The translations under genes and the position numbers were made by a program. A stretch of DNA of 64,000 nt from assembly GCA_963753135.1 (NCBI GenBank), contig CAVWBA010000026.1, forward strand, positions 62,001 through 126,000. The letters are read 5' to 3'. Source of the stretch: Roseiarcus sp963753135 (GTDB lineage: Bacteria; Pseudomonadota; Alphaproteobacteria; Rhizobiales; Beijerinckiaceae). This document shows, piece after piece, positions 37,595 to 47,116 of the stretch. Every line of letters begins with the position of its first letter. Position 1 is the first letter of the stretch. The notes beneath the pieces are model-generated. The model had not been told where the DNA came from, made no database searches, and saw only the letters and a program-made list of their open reading frames with translations.

Positions 37595-38566
37595 CTATCC
37601 GCGCAGGTTGAACACCCGGGTCGAGACGAAATAGCCGTCCTCGACGACGCCGAAAGCGATTGGCGTTCCAAAGCACTCGGCATAAGCGCGCCCCTGGGTC
37701 GGAGCGAGACCACGAAGCAACAGCTTCTGGCCGCGTCGAAGAATTGCAGCGCCGGAGCGCTCGATGCGCAAGATCGGTATCTCGCTCAAGCCCGCCTGCA
37801 AGGGCAGAAGCGCCCGAGCCATCAGATCCTTATCATCGGGCAGACGATCGAGCGGGACGCCTGTGTCGACGGAAAACGGGCCGACGCGAGTCCGGCGCAA
37901 CTCGACCACATGTCCGTAGCACCCGAGCGCGCGGCCAAGATCCCGCGCGATCGCGCGCACGTAGGCGCCCTTTCCGCATTCGGCCTCGAGCACAGCTTCG
38001 TTCGCCTCGGCTGACATCAGTTCGAGCCGGTAGACATTGATCGGGCGCGCTTCAATCTCGAAGGTTTCGCCCCCACGCGCCAGATCATAGGCGCGCGCGC
38101 CAGCGATGCGGATAGCGGAGAAAGTCGGCGGCGTCTGCAGAATGGCGCCGACGAAGCGCGGCAGGAGACTTTCAATTTCGGCTGGGGCCGGCCGCCGATC
38201 GGAGCGTGCGACGATCTCCCCTTCAGCGTCGTCAGTCGCGGTTTCCTCGCCCCAGCGCACACGGAACCGATAGGATTTAGCCCCGTCCTGAACGACCGGC
38301 ACGGTCTTTGTCGCTTCGCCAAAAGCGACCGGCAGCACGCCCGACGCGAGCGGATCGAGCGTTCCGGCGTGGCCCGCTTTCTTGGCGTTGAACAGGAATT
38401 TGAGCCGCCCGACGGCCTGAGTTGAGGAGACGCCGGTCGGCTTATCGAGATTGATCCAGCCGTCAATCTCGAACCGGGGCGCGCGCTTCTCATGCGGCTG
38501 GCCGCGGCGGCGCCTTTCGCGCGCTTCGGGGGCGGAGACTCCTCCTTCGCGGGGGTCGCCGGTCAT
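37595..38566 (-). CDS. truB: tRNA pseudouridine(55) synthase
   Basis: This 323-residue enzyme makes pseudouridine 55 in the T-loop of tRNAs. The catalytic Asp71 is in HAGTLDPLASG, and the KYT-like substrate loop is seen in KSYRFRVRWGEETATDDAEG. The first 30 residues are basic and disordered-looking. Its ATG overlaps the rbfA stop by four bases (ATGA). It is the last gene of the rimP-nusA-ylxR-infB-rbfA-truB cluster in this window. Confidence 0.95.
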   Translation of the reverse strand: MTGDPREGGVSAPEARERRRRGQPHEKRAPRFEIDGWINLDKPTGVSSTQAVGRLKFLFNAKKAGHAGTLDPLASGVLPVAFGEATKTVPVVQDGAKSYRFRVRWGEETATDDAEGEIVARSDRRPAPAEIESLLPRFVGAILQTPPTFSAIRIAGARAYDLARGGETFEIEARPINVYRLELMSAEANEAVLEAECGKGAYVRAIARDLGRALGCYGHVVELRRTRVGPFSVDTGVPLDRLPDDKDLMARALLPLQAGLSEIPILRIERSGAAILRRGQKLLLRGLAPTQGRAYAECFGTPIAFGVVEDGYFVSTRVFNLRG

Positions 38567-38976
38567 TCCTTGTCCTCTCTGCCGTCGTCCTTAAGATCGC
38601 GCGCCACCGCAGGCGATCTCAACAGCGCGTCCATGCGGGCCTGGTCATCGAAGCTCATATCCAGGGCGAAACGCAGATCGGGCGCAAACTTGAGATTGAT
38701 CCGGCGCGCCACAAGCGCGCGCAGCTCCTTCTTGTGGCGCTCGAGCGCCTCCACCGTTGTTCCCGCGCCTTTGCCGCCGAGCGGCATCACCAGAATTGTC
38801 GCCAGTTTGAGATCCGGCGACATGCGCACCGCAGGGATAGTCACGGGATGGCGATCGAAGGCTTCGTCGCGCACCTCGCCGCGCGCGAGAATGTCGGCGA
38901 CCGCGTGACGGACAAGCTCGCCGACGCGCTCAGCCCTGTGGCTGCCGGCGTTGGGTTTGGATAAGGACCGGGACAT
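38563..38976 (-). CDS. rbfA: 30S ribosome-binding factor A
   Basis: This 137-residue protein helps mature the 30S subunit by binding helix 1 of 16S rRNA. It has the RbfA pattern RAERVGELVRHAVADILARG near residue 15, VRMSPDLKLATILVMPLGG in the middle, and LKFAPDLRFALDMSFDD near 100. Its stop overlaps the truB ATG. An unrelated Uma2 relic separates it from infB, which is unusual for this conserved gene order. Confidence 0.94.
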   Translation of the reverse strand: MSRSLSKPNAGSHRAERVGELVRHAVADILARGEVRDEAFDRHPVTIPAVRMSPDLKLATILVMPLGGKGAGTTVEALERHKKELRALVARRINLKFAPDLRFALDMSFDDQARMDALLRSPAVARDLKDDGREDKE

Positions 38977-39043
38977 TGTTGACCTCGCGCGACGCGCGGC
39001 AGATTCTCATTGTTCGGGCGACGGAGCCCAGGCGAAAGGGCGT

Positions 39044-39382
39044 CTAGACCGTCGCGAGCCGTATGGAAAAGCCCGGCGAGGCGGGGATGAGCAGCGCCTC
39101 GTCCGGACCCCGCTCGACGATCGAGCGCCAGCCGCCGCCTTCAGGCTCCCGATAGATGAAGGTCGTGCGCCGCGCCGCGTCGACGACCCAGAATTCGCGA
39201 ACGCCGTAGCGCGCATAGAGCTGCGCCTTCAAAGCCCTATCGTAGGGAAGGCTCGTCGTCGCAATCAGCTCGAAGTTCTCGTTCTCCGCAATGATGCCGG
39301 CGTCCTGCATGCGCAGGATTTCGGCCACGGTGAACGAGCGGCGGTCGAAACCCTCGGCGGCGCGGGTAACGTTGGCTCGCAT
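39044..39382 (-). pseudogene. Uma2-family endonuclease with internal deletion
   Basis: This 112-residue frame opens RRSFTVAEILRMQDAGIIAE and ENFELI, the start of Uma2 (DUF820, PD-(D/E)XK fold) proteins. It then jumps directly to LPYDRALKAQLYARYGVREF and WVVDAARRT, the C-terminal third of the same family. About 75 middle residues are missing, including the segment that normally bears the first catalytic aspartate (EPDIAV-type motif). The reading frame stays open across the join. It is probably an inactive deletion derivative, sitting between infB and rbfA on the same strand. Confidence 0.68.
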
Positions 39383-39405
39383 GTCTTCTCATCCCGTCGC
39401 GCCGG

Positions 39406-42081
39406 TTAGAGCGTGCGACGGATCTCCTCGACGTTATAGCACTCGATGACGTCGCCGACCCTCATGTCATGGTAGTTCTCGAACGCCATGCCGCATTCCT
39501 GTCCGGCCTGCACCTGCGGGACCTCGTCCTTGAAGCGCTTGAGCGTCGACAGCTTGCCCTCATGCACGACGACACTGTCGCGAATGAGGCGCACGTGCGC
39601 GCCGCGCTGCACGACGCCATCGGTCACGCGACAACCCGCCACCAAGCCAACCTTGGAAATGTCGAACAATTCGAGAATTTGCGCATTGCCCAGCATCGTC
39701 TCGCGCAACGTCGGCGCAAGCATCCCCGAAAGAGCCGCCTTCACATCGTCGACCAGATTGTAGATGATGTTGTAGTAGCGGATCTCGACGCCGTCCTGCT
39801 CGGCGAGGTCGCGCGCCTCCTTATGCGCGCGCACGTTGAAGCCGAGGATGACCGCCTTCGAGGCTGCGGCCAGCGTTACATCGGATTCGGTCACGCCGCC
39901 GACGCCGCCATGGATGACTCGCGCCATGACCTCGTCATTGCCAAGCTTTTCGAGCGCTGCGGTGATCGCCTCGACCGACCCCTGCACGTCGCCCTTGAGG
40001 ACGATCGGCATCTCTTTGTGACCCGCCGCTTTGAGATTGCTCATCATGTCGGAGAGCGAGGTCCTGACGGCCGGTCCGCGCGCGACGAGTTTCTCTCGCC
40101 TCTGACGTTCGCGATATTCGGTGATTTCGCGCGCTCGCGCCTCGGACTCGACGACAGCGACGCGGTCGCCGGCCTCCGGCGCGCCGTCGAACCCGAGCAC
40201 TTCGACCGGCGTCGACGGGCCTGCCGCCTCAAGGGCCGCGCCCTTGTCGTCGATCAGCGCCCTGACGCGGCCCCAGTGCGATCCAGCGACGACAAGCTGG
40301 CCGACGCGAAGGGTTCCGCGCTGCACGAGCACAGTCGCGACGGGACCGCGGCCACGATCGAGCCTCGCCTCGATGACCGTGCCCTCCGCGCTGCGGTCGG
40401 GGTCGGCGACAAGATCGAGCAGTTCGGCCTGCAGCGCGATGGCCTCGAGCAGCTTGTCGAGGTTGATGCCCTTGGTCGCCGACACTTCAACCGCCAGCGT
40501 GTCGCCGCCAAACGCCTCGACCTGCACGTCGTGCTGCAGCAGTTCCTGCATCACCCGCTGGGGATCGGCTTCGGGCTTGTCGATCTTGTTGACGGCGACG
40601 ATGATCGGAGCATTTGCCGCTTTGGCGTGGCGAATTGCTTCGATGGTCTGCGGCATGACGCCGTCATCGGCCGCAACGACCAGCACGACGATATCGGTGA
40701 CCTTCGCGCCGCGCGCTCGCATGGCGGTGAAGGCGGCGTGGCCGGGCGTGTCGATGAAGGTGATGGTCTCGCCGCCGGGCGCGACCACTTGATAGGCGCC
40801 GATGTGCTGCGTGATGCCGCCCGCTTCACCCGCAACCACATTGGCGTGGCGGATGGCGTCGAGCAGCGACGTCTTGCCGTGATCGACATGGCCCATGATT
40901 GTAACGATGGGCGGACGCGGGACAGGCGCGCCTTCGTCGCCGGGCCGATCAAACAGGCCTTCCTCAACGTCAGATTCCGCCACGCGCTTGACGGAATGGC
41001 CCAATTCCTCGGCCACAAGTTGCGCGGTGTCGGCGTCGAGCACGTCGGTCAGCGTCACCATGCGGCCCTGGCGCATCAGGAGCTTGATGACGTCGACGGC
41101 GCGCTCGGACATGCGGCCCGCCAACTCCTGGATCGTAATCGCCTCCGGCAGAACGATCTCACGCGCGATCTTCTCTTTCTGGTCCTGCGCGCCGTGGCCT
41201 TTCAGCCGCTGCGTGCGTCGGCGGAACGACGCGACTGAGCGCGTGCGCTCCTCCTCGCCCGAGGTCGCGCTGGTGACAGTCAGCCGGCCGCGGTTGCGCT
41301 GCTCGCCGCTGCGCGGCGGCCGAGGCGTCGGGACGACGACCTTCTGCCCCGGCGGCAGAGCGAGAGCTGGACGCCTAACGACGACCCGCCGCTCTTCCTC
41401 TTCGCCGCCAGGGGCGGCTGGGGCTCGGGCGAGCGCTCCCGGCAGGGCTGCGCTGGGCGCAGCCGGCGCAACGCGCGGGATCGATGGAGACGGCGCCGGT
41501 TCGCCGCCGGCAAGGCGCCGTCGCGCCTCGTCCTCAGACTGCCGCCTGAAACTCGCTTCCTGCGCGCGGCGAAGCTCCTCTTCGCGCTTGCGCGCTTCCG
41601 CAGCATCGCGCTCCACGCGTTCGCGCGCCTCGCGCTCGCGGCGAACCCCAGCCTCCGCCTCCTGACGGCGGCGATCCTCCTCCTCCTGCGCGCGCGCATC
41701 GTTCAGCGCACGGGCTCTGGCCTCGCGCTGCTCAGCCGTCAACGTCGGCAGAACGACGCCGGTCTTGGGCGGCGGCGGAGCGGTCGGCTTCGCGGGCGCT
41801 ACGGGAGCGGGCCGCGCTCCTGCGGTCAGTATGGGCTTGGCGGGGGCTGGCGCGGCCTGCGCCGGGGCGGCGGCTGGCGCAGCCGTCGCGGGCCGCGCTG
41901 GCGGCGGCGCCTCTCCGGGCGTCAAAATCCGCCGCTTCACTTTCTCGACGACGACCGCCTTGCTGCGACCGTGCGAAAAGCTCTGCCTCACCGTGCCCTG
42001 CTCAACCGGGCGCTTCAAGTGCAAAGTTGGCTTCGGCGGCGCGGCCGTCACAGTCTTATCGCTATTACCCGTCTCACTCAT
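39406..42081 (-). CDS. infB: Translation initiation factor IF-2
   Basis: This 891-residue GTPase brings initiator tRNA to the 30S subunit. The first 300 residues are a low-complexity Ala/Pro region followed by a highly charged Arg/Glu helix (RREREARERVERDAAEARKR), typical of alphaproteobacterial IF-2. The GTPase has G1 GHVDHGKTSLLDAI, DTPGHAAF and NKIDK. Domains II and IV end with GQECGMAFENYHDMRVGDVI. It starts 24 bases after the ylxR stop. No frameshift is seen over its whole length. Confidence 0.96.
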   Translation of the reverse strand: MSETGNSDKTVTAAPPKPTLHLKRPVEQGTVRQSFSHGRSKAVVVEKVKRRILTPGEAPPPARPATAAPAAAPAQAAPAPAKPILTAGARPAPVAPAKPTAPPPPKTGVVLPTLTAEQREARARALNDARAQEEEDRRRQEAEAGVRREREARERVERDAAEARKREEELRRAQEASFRRQSEDEARRRLAGGEPAPSPSIPRVAPAAPSAALPGALARAPAAPGGEEEERRVVVRRPALALPPGQKVVVPTPRPPRSGEQRNRGRLTVTSATSGEEERTRSVASFRRRTQRLKGHGAQDQKEKIAREIVLPEAITIQELAGRMSERAVDVIKLLMRQGRMVTLTDVLDADTAQLVAEELGHSVKRVAESDVEEGLFDRPGDEGAPVPRPPIVTIMGHVDHGKTSLLDAIRHANVVAGEAGGITQHIGAYQVVAPGGETITFIDTPGHAAFTAMRARGAKVTDIVVLVVAADDGVMPQTIEAIRHAKAANAPIIVAVNKIDKPEADPQRVMQELLQHDVQVEAFGGDTLAVEVSATKGINLDKLLEAIALQAELLDLVADPDRSAEGTVIEARLDRGRGPVATVLVQRGTLRVGQLVVAGSHWGRVRALIDDKGAALEAAGPSTPVEVLGFDGAPEAGDRVAVVESEARAREITEYRERQRREKLVARGPAVRTSLSDMMSNLKAAGHKEMPIVLKGDVQGSVEAITAALEKLGNDEVMARVIHGGVGGVTESDVTLAAASKAVILGFNVRAHKEARDLAEQDGVEIRYYNIIYNLVDDVKAALSGMLAPTLRETMLGNAQILELFDISKVGLVAGCRVTDGVVQRGAHVRLIRDSVVVHEGKLSTLKRFKDEVPQVQAGQECGMAFENYHDMRVGDVIECYNVEEIRRTL

Positions 42082-42105
42082 GCCAATTCCTAATCGCCTG
42101 GCTTC

Positions 42106-42795
42106 TCAGCCAATTTGATCCGCGCCAAACGCTCCGCCTTCGTCGGACGTCTGGCTGCCGCGCTCTGTTCCAGTCGCCGTCTCCGATTCGCCGCCGCGAT
42201 AGCGGCGCAAACGATCTACCCTTGCGAGAAAGGCCGAACTCGCCGCCCCATGTTTGAGGGCAGCGTGTATCACATTTGCCCTCCCCAATGCCAAATCCAA
42301 TTGGCGGGAAGAAAAGATATCGACGCGCACAATGGCGCTCGCTTCCGGGCCAAGTTTCGCGCGCAGGGCGTGGACTCGCTTCGCCGCTCCGTCCGCGGCT
42401 CCGTCGCTCGCCTGAATCAGCGCGACGACTTCGCCGGCCTCGATCGCCGAGTTGACCTTGAACGCGCCGGCCACGACAAGGCCGGCCTTGTTGGCGATCG
42501 ACAGGCATTGCAACGCGTCCCGCTCGAGGAGCGCGCCGACCGTCTCGGCCAACGAGGCCGGCGCCTCCGCCTTGGTGCGAAAGGCCCGCGAGAACGCCTG
42601 TTTTGCCGCCGCCCGGCTCACCGTTCTAAAACTCAGTTCTGTCCATACCCCCCGTCCGGGCAGCTTCCGCTGGACATCCGGGACGACCGCTCCATCGGGG
42701 CCAAGCGCAAAGCGCAGCATCGTCTCGGGGGCGCTCTTGGCTCCCGTCACGATGCAGGTCCGCTCGGACCCGTCTGCGTCGCTCCGCCTTCGCAA
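42106..42795 (-). CDS. ylxR: YlxR/DUF448 RNA-binding protein with L7Ae-like domain
   Basis: This 229-residue protein fuses an N-terminal DUF448/YlxR domain (ERTCIVTGAKSAPETMLRFA and the LPGRGVWT motif near 45) with an L7Ae-like RNA-binding domain (LSIANKAGLVVAGAFKVNSA, about 97-116). This two-domain form is common in alphaproteobacteria. It lies between nusA and infB as usual and probably binds RNA during transcription or ribosome assembly. No ATG is available: TTG 42795 with GAGG eight bases upstream is the best start, just 20 bases after nusA. Confidence 0.86.
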   Translation of the reverse strand: MRRRSDADGSERTCIVTGAKSAPETMLRFALGPDGAVVPDVQRKLPGRGVWTELSFRTVSRAAAKQAFSRAFRTKAEAPASLAETVGALLERDALQCLSIANKAGLVVAGAFKVNSAIEAGEVVALIQASDGAADGAAKRVHALRAKLGPEASAIVRVDIFSSRQLDLALGRANVIHAALKHGAASSAFLARVDRLRRYRGGESETATGTERGSQTSDEGGAFGADQIG

Positions 42796-42815
42796 TCGAT
42801 CGACCTCACCGCTCC

Positions 42816-44416
42816 TTAGACGCCGTGTTGCTCTTCAGTTTGAGGCTCTTCCTCGGCTGTCTCGGGCGCAGGCGCTTCGATCCAGCCGGCGCGCACGCGC
42901 GCGTCCAGGATCATCGCGTCGGCCTGAGCGCGCGACACCTCGAACCCGCTGAGGAAGCCCGGCTTCGCCTCAGCGCCATCCGTCCAACCGACAAGGTCGT
43001 CGCTTGCGCAGTCGGCGAGATCCTCAAGCGTCTTGACGCCGTTCTCCCCGAGCTTGACCAGCATCGGCGTGGTCAGGCCCGAAATCTCCTTGAGATCGTC
43101 GGACACCCCCAGCGCTTTGCGTTGCTCGTCGAACTCGGCTTCGATGCGGGAGAGGTGCCCTTGCGCGCGCGCCTGGATTTCGGCCGCCGTATCGGCGTCG
43201 AAGCCCTCGATCGAAGCCAGTTCGGGCGGCTCGACGAAGGCGATTTCGTCGACCGTGCGGAAGCCTTCCGATGCGAGTAGTTGGGCGACGGTCTCGTCGA
43301 CGTCAAGAGCGTCCATGAAATTCTGCGTCCGCTCGGCGAATTCCTTCTGCCGGCGCTCGGATTCCTCGGCTTCCGTCAAGATGTCGATGTCCCAGCCCGT
43401 GAGCTGGCGAGGCGAGGCGCACGTTCTGCCCGCGGCGGCCGATCGCCAGCGACAGCTGATCGTCGGGAACGACAACCTCGATGCGAGTTCGAGTCTTCGT
43501 CGAGCACCACCTTCATCACCTCGGCTGGCTGCAGCGCGTTGACGATGAAGGTCGCGGCGTCCGGAGACCACGGGATGATGTCGATCTTCTCGCCCTGCAA
43601 TTCGTTGACCACCGCCTGCACGCGCGAACCGCGCATGCCCACGCAGGCGCCGACCGGATCGATCGAGGAATTGTTAGACACAACCGCAATCTTGGCGCGC
43701 GAGCCCGGATCGCGCGCCACCGACTTCACCTCGACGATGCCGTCGTAGATCTCCGGCACTTCCTGGGCGAACAGGCGAGCGGTGAATTGCGGATGGGTGC
43801 GGGACAGGAAAATCTGGGGGCCGCGCGCTTCGCGCCGCACGTCATAAACATAGGCGCGGATGCGGTCGCCGGGGCGGAACATCTCGCGGGGGATCAGTTC
43901 GTCGCGACGCACGACGGCCTCGCCCGCGCCGGCGCCGCCGAGATCGACGACAACATTGCCGTACTCGACCCGCTTGACCGCGCCGTTGATGATGTCGCCG
44001 ATGCGATCCTTGTAGACGTCATATTGCTTGTCGCGTTCCGCCTCGCGGATCTTTTGCACCAGCACCTGCTTCGACGCCTGGGCGGGAATGCGTCCGTAGT
44101 CGAACGGGGGCAGCGACTCCGCGATCCAGTCGCCGATCTGAGCCGAGGGATTCTTCTTCTGCGCCTCGGCAAGCGTCATCTGCGTCGCTTCGTTCTCAAC
44201 CTCGTCGACGACAAGCAAGAGCCTCGAAAACCGGATCTCGCCGGTTTTCGGGTTGATCTCCGCCCGGACTTCGGTCTCCTGCCCGTAGCGCGAGCGCGCG
44301 GCCTTCTGCATCGCGTCCTCCATCGACGCCAGAACGATCGATCGATCGATCGATTTCTCCCGCGCGACCGCGTCGACGATCTGCAACAGCTCAAGTCGGT
44401 TGGCGCTAACGGCCAT
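42816..44416 (-). pseudogene. nusA: Transcription elongation factor NusA, frameshifted twice
   Basis: From ATG 44416 (MAVSANRLELLQIVDAVARE) the protein shows the N-terminal RNA polymerase domain, S1 and KH domains (DPVGACVGMRGSRVQAVVNE). The frame breaks at 43486, where removing one base restores VLDEDSNRIEVVVPDDQLSL. A second break at 43406-43407, also repaired by removing one base, restores VRLASQLTGWDIDILTEAEE. The C-terminal acidic repeat domains follow to 42816. Repaired length is 532 residues, normal for the group. NusA is essential, so both breaks are almost surely sequence errors. The start overlaps rimP by 11 bases. Confidence 0.92.
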
Positions 44417-45143
44417 GATTCTCTCCTTCATCAGGCCCGTGCAGCTTTGGCGCCGCGCCGCGGGCCGCGGCTTTGGATTCGTTTGTCTTGCGCTTGGCGC
44501 GCGGATCGGTCTCTCGGCCCATCGCGCGACCCGAGGCTCGCTTCGCGTCCTTGAGCGCCGCCTTCTCCCGCCTGAGCGCGGCGCGGATGAGGTCGTCGGT
44601 CAAAACAAGCCGCGCCTCGGCCATCGAACGGATCGGCAGCTCGACGTCGCTCTCGCTTCCGTCGTCGGCGACCAGAATCATCCGAGCCGAAGGGCCGTCA
44701 GGCCCAGCCTCGACGGCTGCAAGACGTCCGCGAAAGCGTTTGCGTCCGTTGATTGCGACAGCCATCTCCACGCGCGCTTCATGACCGATCGCGCGTGCAA
44801 AATCCGATTCGCGCACCAGCGGCCGATCGATGCCAGGCGAGGAAATCTCCAGCCGGTAGGCTTGCGCCATTGGCTCGTCGACGTCGAAGACCGGCGACAA
44901 AGCGACGCTGACGCTTTCGCAATCCTCGATCGACATCGCGCCGTCGGGGCGCTCCGCCATGATCTGAATCGTCGCGCCGGCGGCCGACGAGATCTTGACC
45001 CGGACGAGCCGGTAGCCAAGGTCCCTCAGGACCGGCGCCGCGATGCGGCCTACGCGCTCGCCTGGGCCGGATTCTTCGATCAGACGCGCCTCGTCGAGCC
45101 CCTCTGCGGGCTCAGCGGCGGTTCGATGCGAGGCTTCGACCAT
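44406..45143 (-). CDS. rimP: Ribosome maturation factor RimP
   Basis: This 245-residue protein assists 30S assembly. It has the RimP pattern APVLRDLGYRLVRVKISSAA near residue 40, then AYRLEISSPGIDRPLVRESD near 100, and DDGSESDVELP. A basic C-terminal extension (about 190-245) is longer than in E. coli but common in this group. ATG 45143 has AAGG five bases upstream; a TTG at 45158 is less likely. It heads the rimP-nusA-infB operon behind a leader that contains a promoter-like sequence and an intrinsic terminator. Confidence 0.94.
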   Translation of the reverse strand: MVEASHRTAAEPAEGLDEARLIEESGPGERVGRIAAPVLRDLGYRLVRVKISSAAGATIQIMAERPDGAMSIEDCESVSVALSPVFDVDEPMAQAYRLEISSPGIDRPLVRESDFARAIGHEARVEMAVAINGRKRFRGRLAAVEAGPDGPSARMILVADDGSESDVELPIRSMAEARLVLTDDLIRAALRREKAALKDAKRASGRAMGRETDPRAKRKTNESKAAARGAAPKLHGPDEGENHGR

Positions 45144-45158
45144 ACGACCTTGCGGCAA

Positions 45159-45193
45159 TAAAAAAGAGCGGGTCCCGGCCGGGGCCCACTCTC
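45159..45193 (-). terminator. Intrinsic terminator in the rimP leader (probable attenuator)
   Basis: On the minus strand AGAGTGGGCCCCGG pairs with CCGGGACCCGCTCT and is followed directly by TTTTTT. It sits only 16 bases before the rimP ATG and downstream of the promoter-like sequence at 45238-45266, so transcripts for the operon must read through it. It would also end the upstream acyl-CoA ligase transcript. Confidence 0.75.
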
Positions 45194-45200
45194 AACTTGT

Positions 45201-45216
45201 CTCTCCTTCCGGAGAG
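45201..45216 (-). promoter_or_regulatory. Upstream leader hairpin of rimP
   Basis: CTCTCC-GGAA-GGAGAG is a perfect six-pair hairpin with a GNRA-type loop. Its left arm CTCTC can also pair with GAGAG at 45194-45190, the foot of the terminator, so the two structures could compete. This is the layout of a transcription attenuator. Confidence 0.5.
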
Positions 45217-45237
45217 CTATGAGATGTTGTTGACGCG

Positions 45238-45266
45238 CATATAGGGTAACGGGTGCGCCAGCGCAA
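45238..45266 (-). promoter_or_regulatory. Candidate promoter of the rimP-nusA-infB operon
   Basis: TTGCGC (45266-45261) and TATATG (45243-45238) are separated by exactly 17 bases on the minus strand, resembling housekeeping -35/-10 elements at about four of six positions each. Transcription would start near 45230, giving a leader of about 85 bases. Confidence 0.45.
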
Positions 45267-45338
45267 GGCCAAAAGGCGGGAGGAAGCGGCGTTTTCGCGC
45301 CGGCTCCCGCGGACAGCCACACACCGGACGCGCCTCCC

Positions 45339-46967
45339 TTAAGCCGTCGGCAGCTTGTACCCCTTGAACGTCTCGCGCAGCTTGAGCTTGTTGATCTTGC
45401 CGGTCGCGGTGTGGGGGATCTCCTTCACCACCTGCATGTCGTCGGGCATCCACCACTTGGCGATCCGGGGCTTGAGAAAATCGAGGACCTCGTCGCTCTT
45501 GGGGGAACATCCCTCCTTCGCCACGACGACGAGCAGCGGCCGTTCGTCCCACTTGGGGTGGGCGACGCCGATCACGGCGGCCTCGGCGACGTCGGGATGA
45601 GCGACAGCCAGATTCTCGATGTCGATGCTCGAGATCCACTCGCCGCCCGACTTGATGACGTCCTTGGACCGATCGGTGATCTGCATGAACCCATCGGGAT
45701 CGATGGTGGCGACGTCACCAGTGTCGAAGAAGCCCTGGTCGTCGAGGATCTTGCCGCCCTGGTCCTTGAAATAGCTTTCGACGACGGCGAATCCCCGCAC
45801 CTTGAGCCTGCCGAAGCGCTTGCCGTCCCACGGCAGCTCGCGGTTCTGGTCATCGACGATTTTCATCTCGACCCCGAACGGCGCCCAGCCCTGCTTGGAT
45901 TGGACCGCGAGCCTCTGCTCGTACGAGAGGGCCCTCGAGCTCGGCTTGAGCGCGCCCGCCGAGCCGACCGGGCTCATCTCGGTCATGCCCCAGGCATGTC
46001 GAACCGTAATGCCGTAATCCTCCTGGAAGGCGCGGATCATGTCCGGCGGGCAAGCCGAGCCGCCGATGCCAACGAACTTGAGCGTCGTGGGCTTCTTGTT
46101 CTCCTTGCGCAGATATTGCAGCAGGCCCAGCCAGACAGTGGGCACGGCGGCCGTCATCGTCACCTTTTCGGTCTCGAGGAGATCGAAGACCGAGGCGCCG
46201 TCGAGCTTGGGGCCCGGCATCACCATGCTGGCGCCGCGCATCGGGCAGGAGAGCGCAAGACCCCAGGAATTGGCGTGGAACATCGGCACCACCGGCAATA
46301 CCGAATCATCGGCCGTCACCATGAGGCACGCCGACGTGCTCGCCATCATCGAATGCAGGAGGTTCGAGCGATGCGAATAGAGGACGCCCTTCGGGTGTCC
46401 GGTCGTGCCGGAGGTGTAGCAGAGACCGGCGGCGGTCCGCTCGTCGAACTCCTTCCAGGCATAGTCGCTGTCGACCTCGCCGATCCAATCCTCATACGCG
46501 ACGGCGTTCTTGAGGTTAGTGGCCGGCATATGCGCGCCGTCGCTGAGGACGACATAGCGCTCGACCGTCGGCAAACGGTCGGCGAGCGCCTCCATCAACG
46601 GCACGAAGGTCAGATCGACAAACACGATCCGGTCTTCGGCGTCGTTCATGATCCAGGCGATCTGCTCGGGGAAGAGCCGCGGATTGACGGTGTGATAGAC
46701 CCCGCCGGCGCCCACGATGCCATACCAGCATTCGAGATGGCGATAGCCGTTCCAGGCGAGGGTCGCGACGCGATCGCCGAGCTTGATCCCGTCGCGCTCC
46801 AGTCTCTTGGCGACATGAAGCGCGCGCTGTCGCACCTCGCGGTAGTTCGTATGGTGCATCGGGCCTTCGACGGTGCGCGAAGCTACCTGTTGCTCAGGGA
46901 ACTGGACGGCGGCGAAGTCGATGACCTTGTGCATGAGCAGGGGCCAATCCTGCATCCGTCCCAACAT
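45339..46967 (-). CDS. Acyl-CoA synthetase (AMP-dependent, medium/long-chain)
   Basis: This 542-residue ligase activates a fatty acid to its CoA thioester with ATP. It has the AMP-binding signature LCYTSGTTGHPKGVLYSHRS (about 178-197), the A5-like motif GMTEMSPVG, the TGD motif in FFDTGDVATIDPDGF, and the C-terminal catalytic lysine in TATGKINKLKLRE. The sequence is close in style to AlkK/FadD-like ligases. ATG 46967 has GGGAGAG seven bases upstream. It is divergent from a MarR regulator, which may control it. Confidence 0.92.
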   Translation of the reverse strand: MLGRMQDWPLLMHKVIDFAAVQFPEQQVASRTVEGPMHHTNYREVRQRALHVAKRLERDGIKLGDRVATLAWNGYRHLECWYGIVGAGGVYHTVNPRLFPEQIAWIMNDAEDRIVFVDLTFVPLMEALADRLPTVERYVVLSDGAHMPATNLKNAVAYEDWIGEVDSDYAWKEFDERTAAGLCYTSGTTGHPKGVLYSHRSNLLHSMMASTSACLMVTADDSVLPVVPMFHANSWGLALSCPMRGASMVMPGPKLDGASVFDLLETEKVTMTAAVPTVWLGLLQYLRKENKKPTTLKFVGIGGSACPPDMIRAFQEDYGITVRHAWGMTEMSPVGSAGALKPSSRALSYEQRLAVQSKQGWAPFGVEMKIVDDQNRELPWDGKRFGRLKVRGFAVVESYFKDQGGKILDDQGFFDTGDVATIDPDGFMQITDRSKDVIKSGGEWISSIDIENLAVAHPDVAEAAVIGVAHPKWDERPLLVVVAKEGCSPKSDEVLDFLKPRIAKWWMPDDMQVVKEIPHTATGKINKLKLRETFKGYKLPTA

Positions 46968-47116
46968 GGGTTTCTCTCCCGACTCCCTCATCGGCGCTTG
47001 ATTGCAGCGCGCGGATTGTACATGGGACTAACACATTGGCGCCCTGTGCGCCGCTTTGCAATGCGCCGAAAGTGGAACTTTCCTCGCCGCTGCGCCCCGA
47101 TATGAGGAAGAGCCCA

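Noticed and set aside
39044..39382. Uma2 gene as an active nuclease or defence gene
   Set aside because: The central part with a catalytic motif is missing and the product is only 112 residues long, so activity is unlikely.
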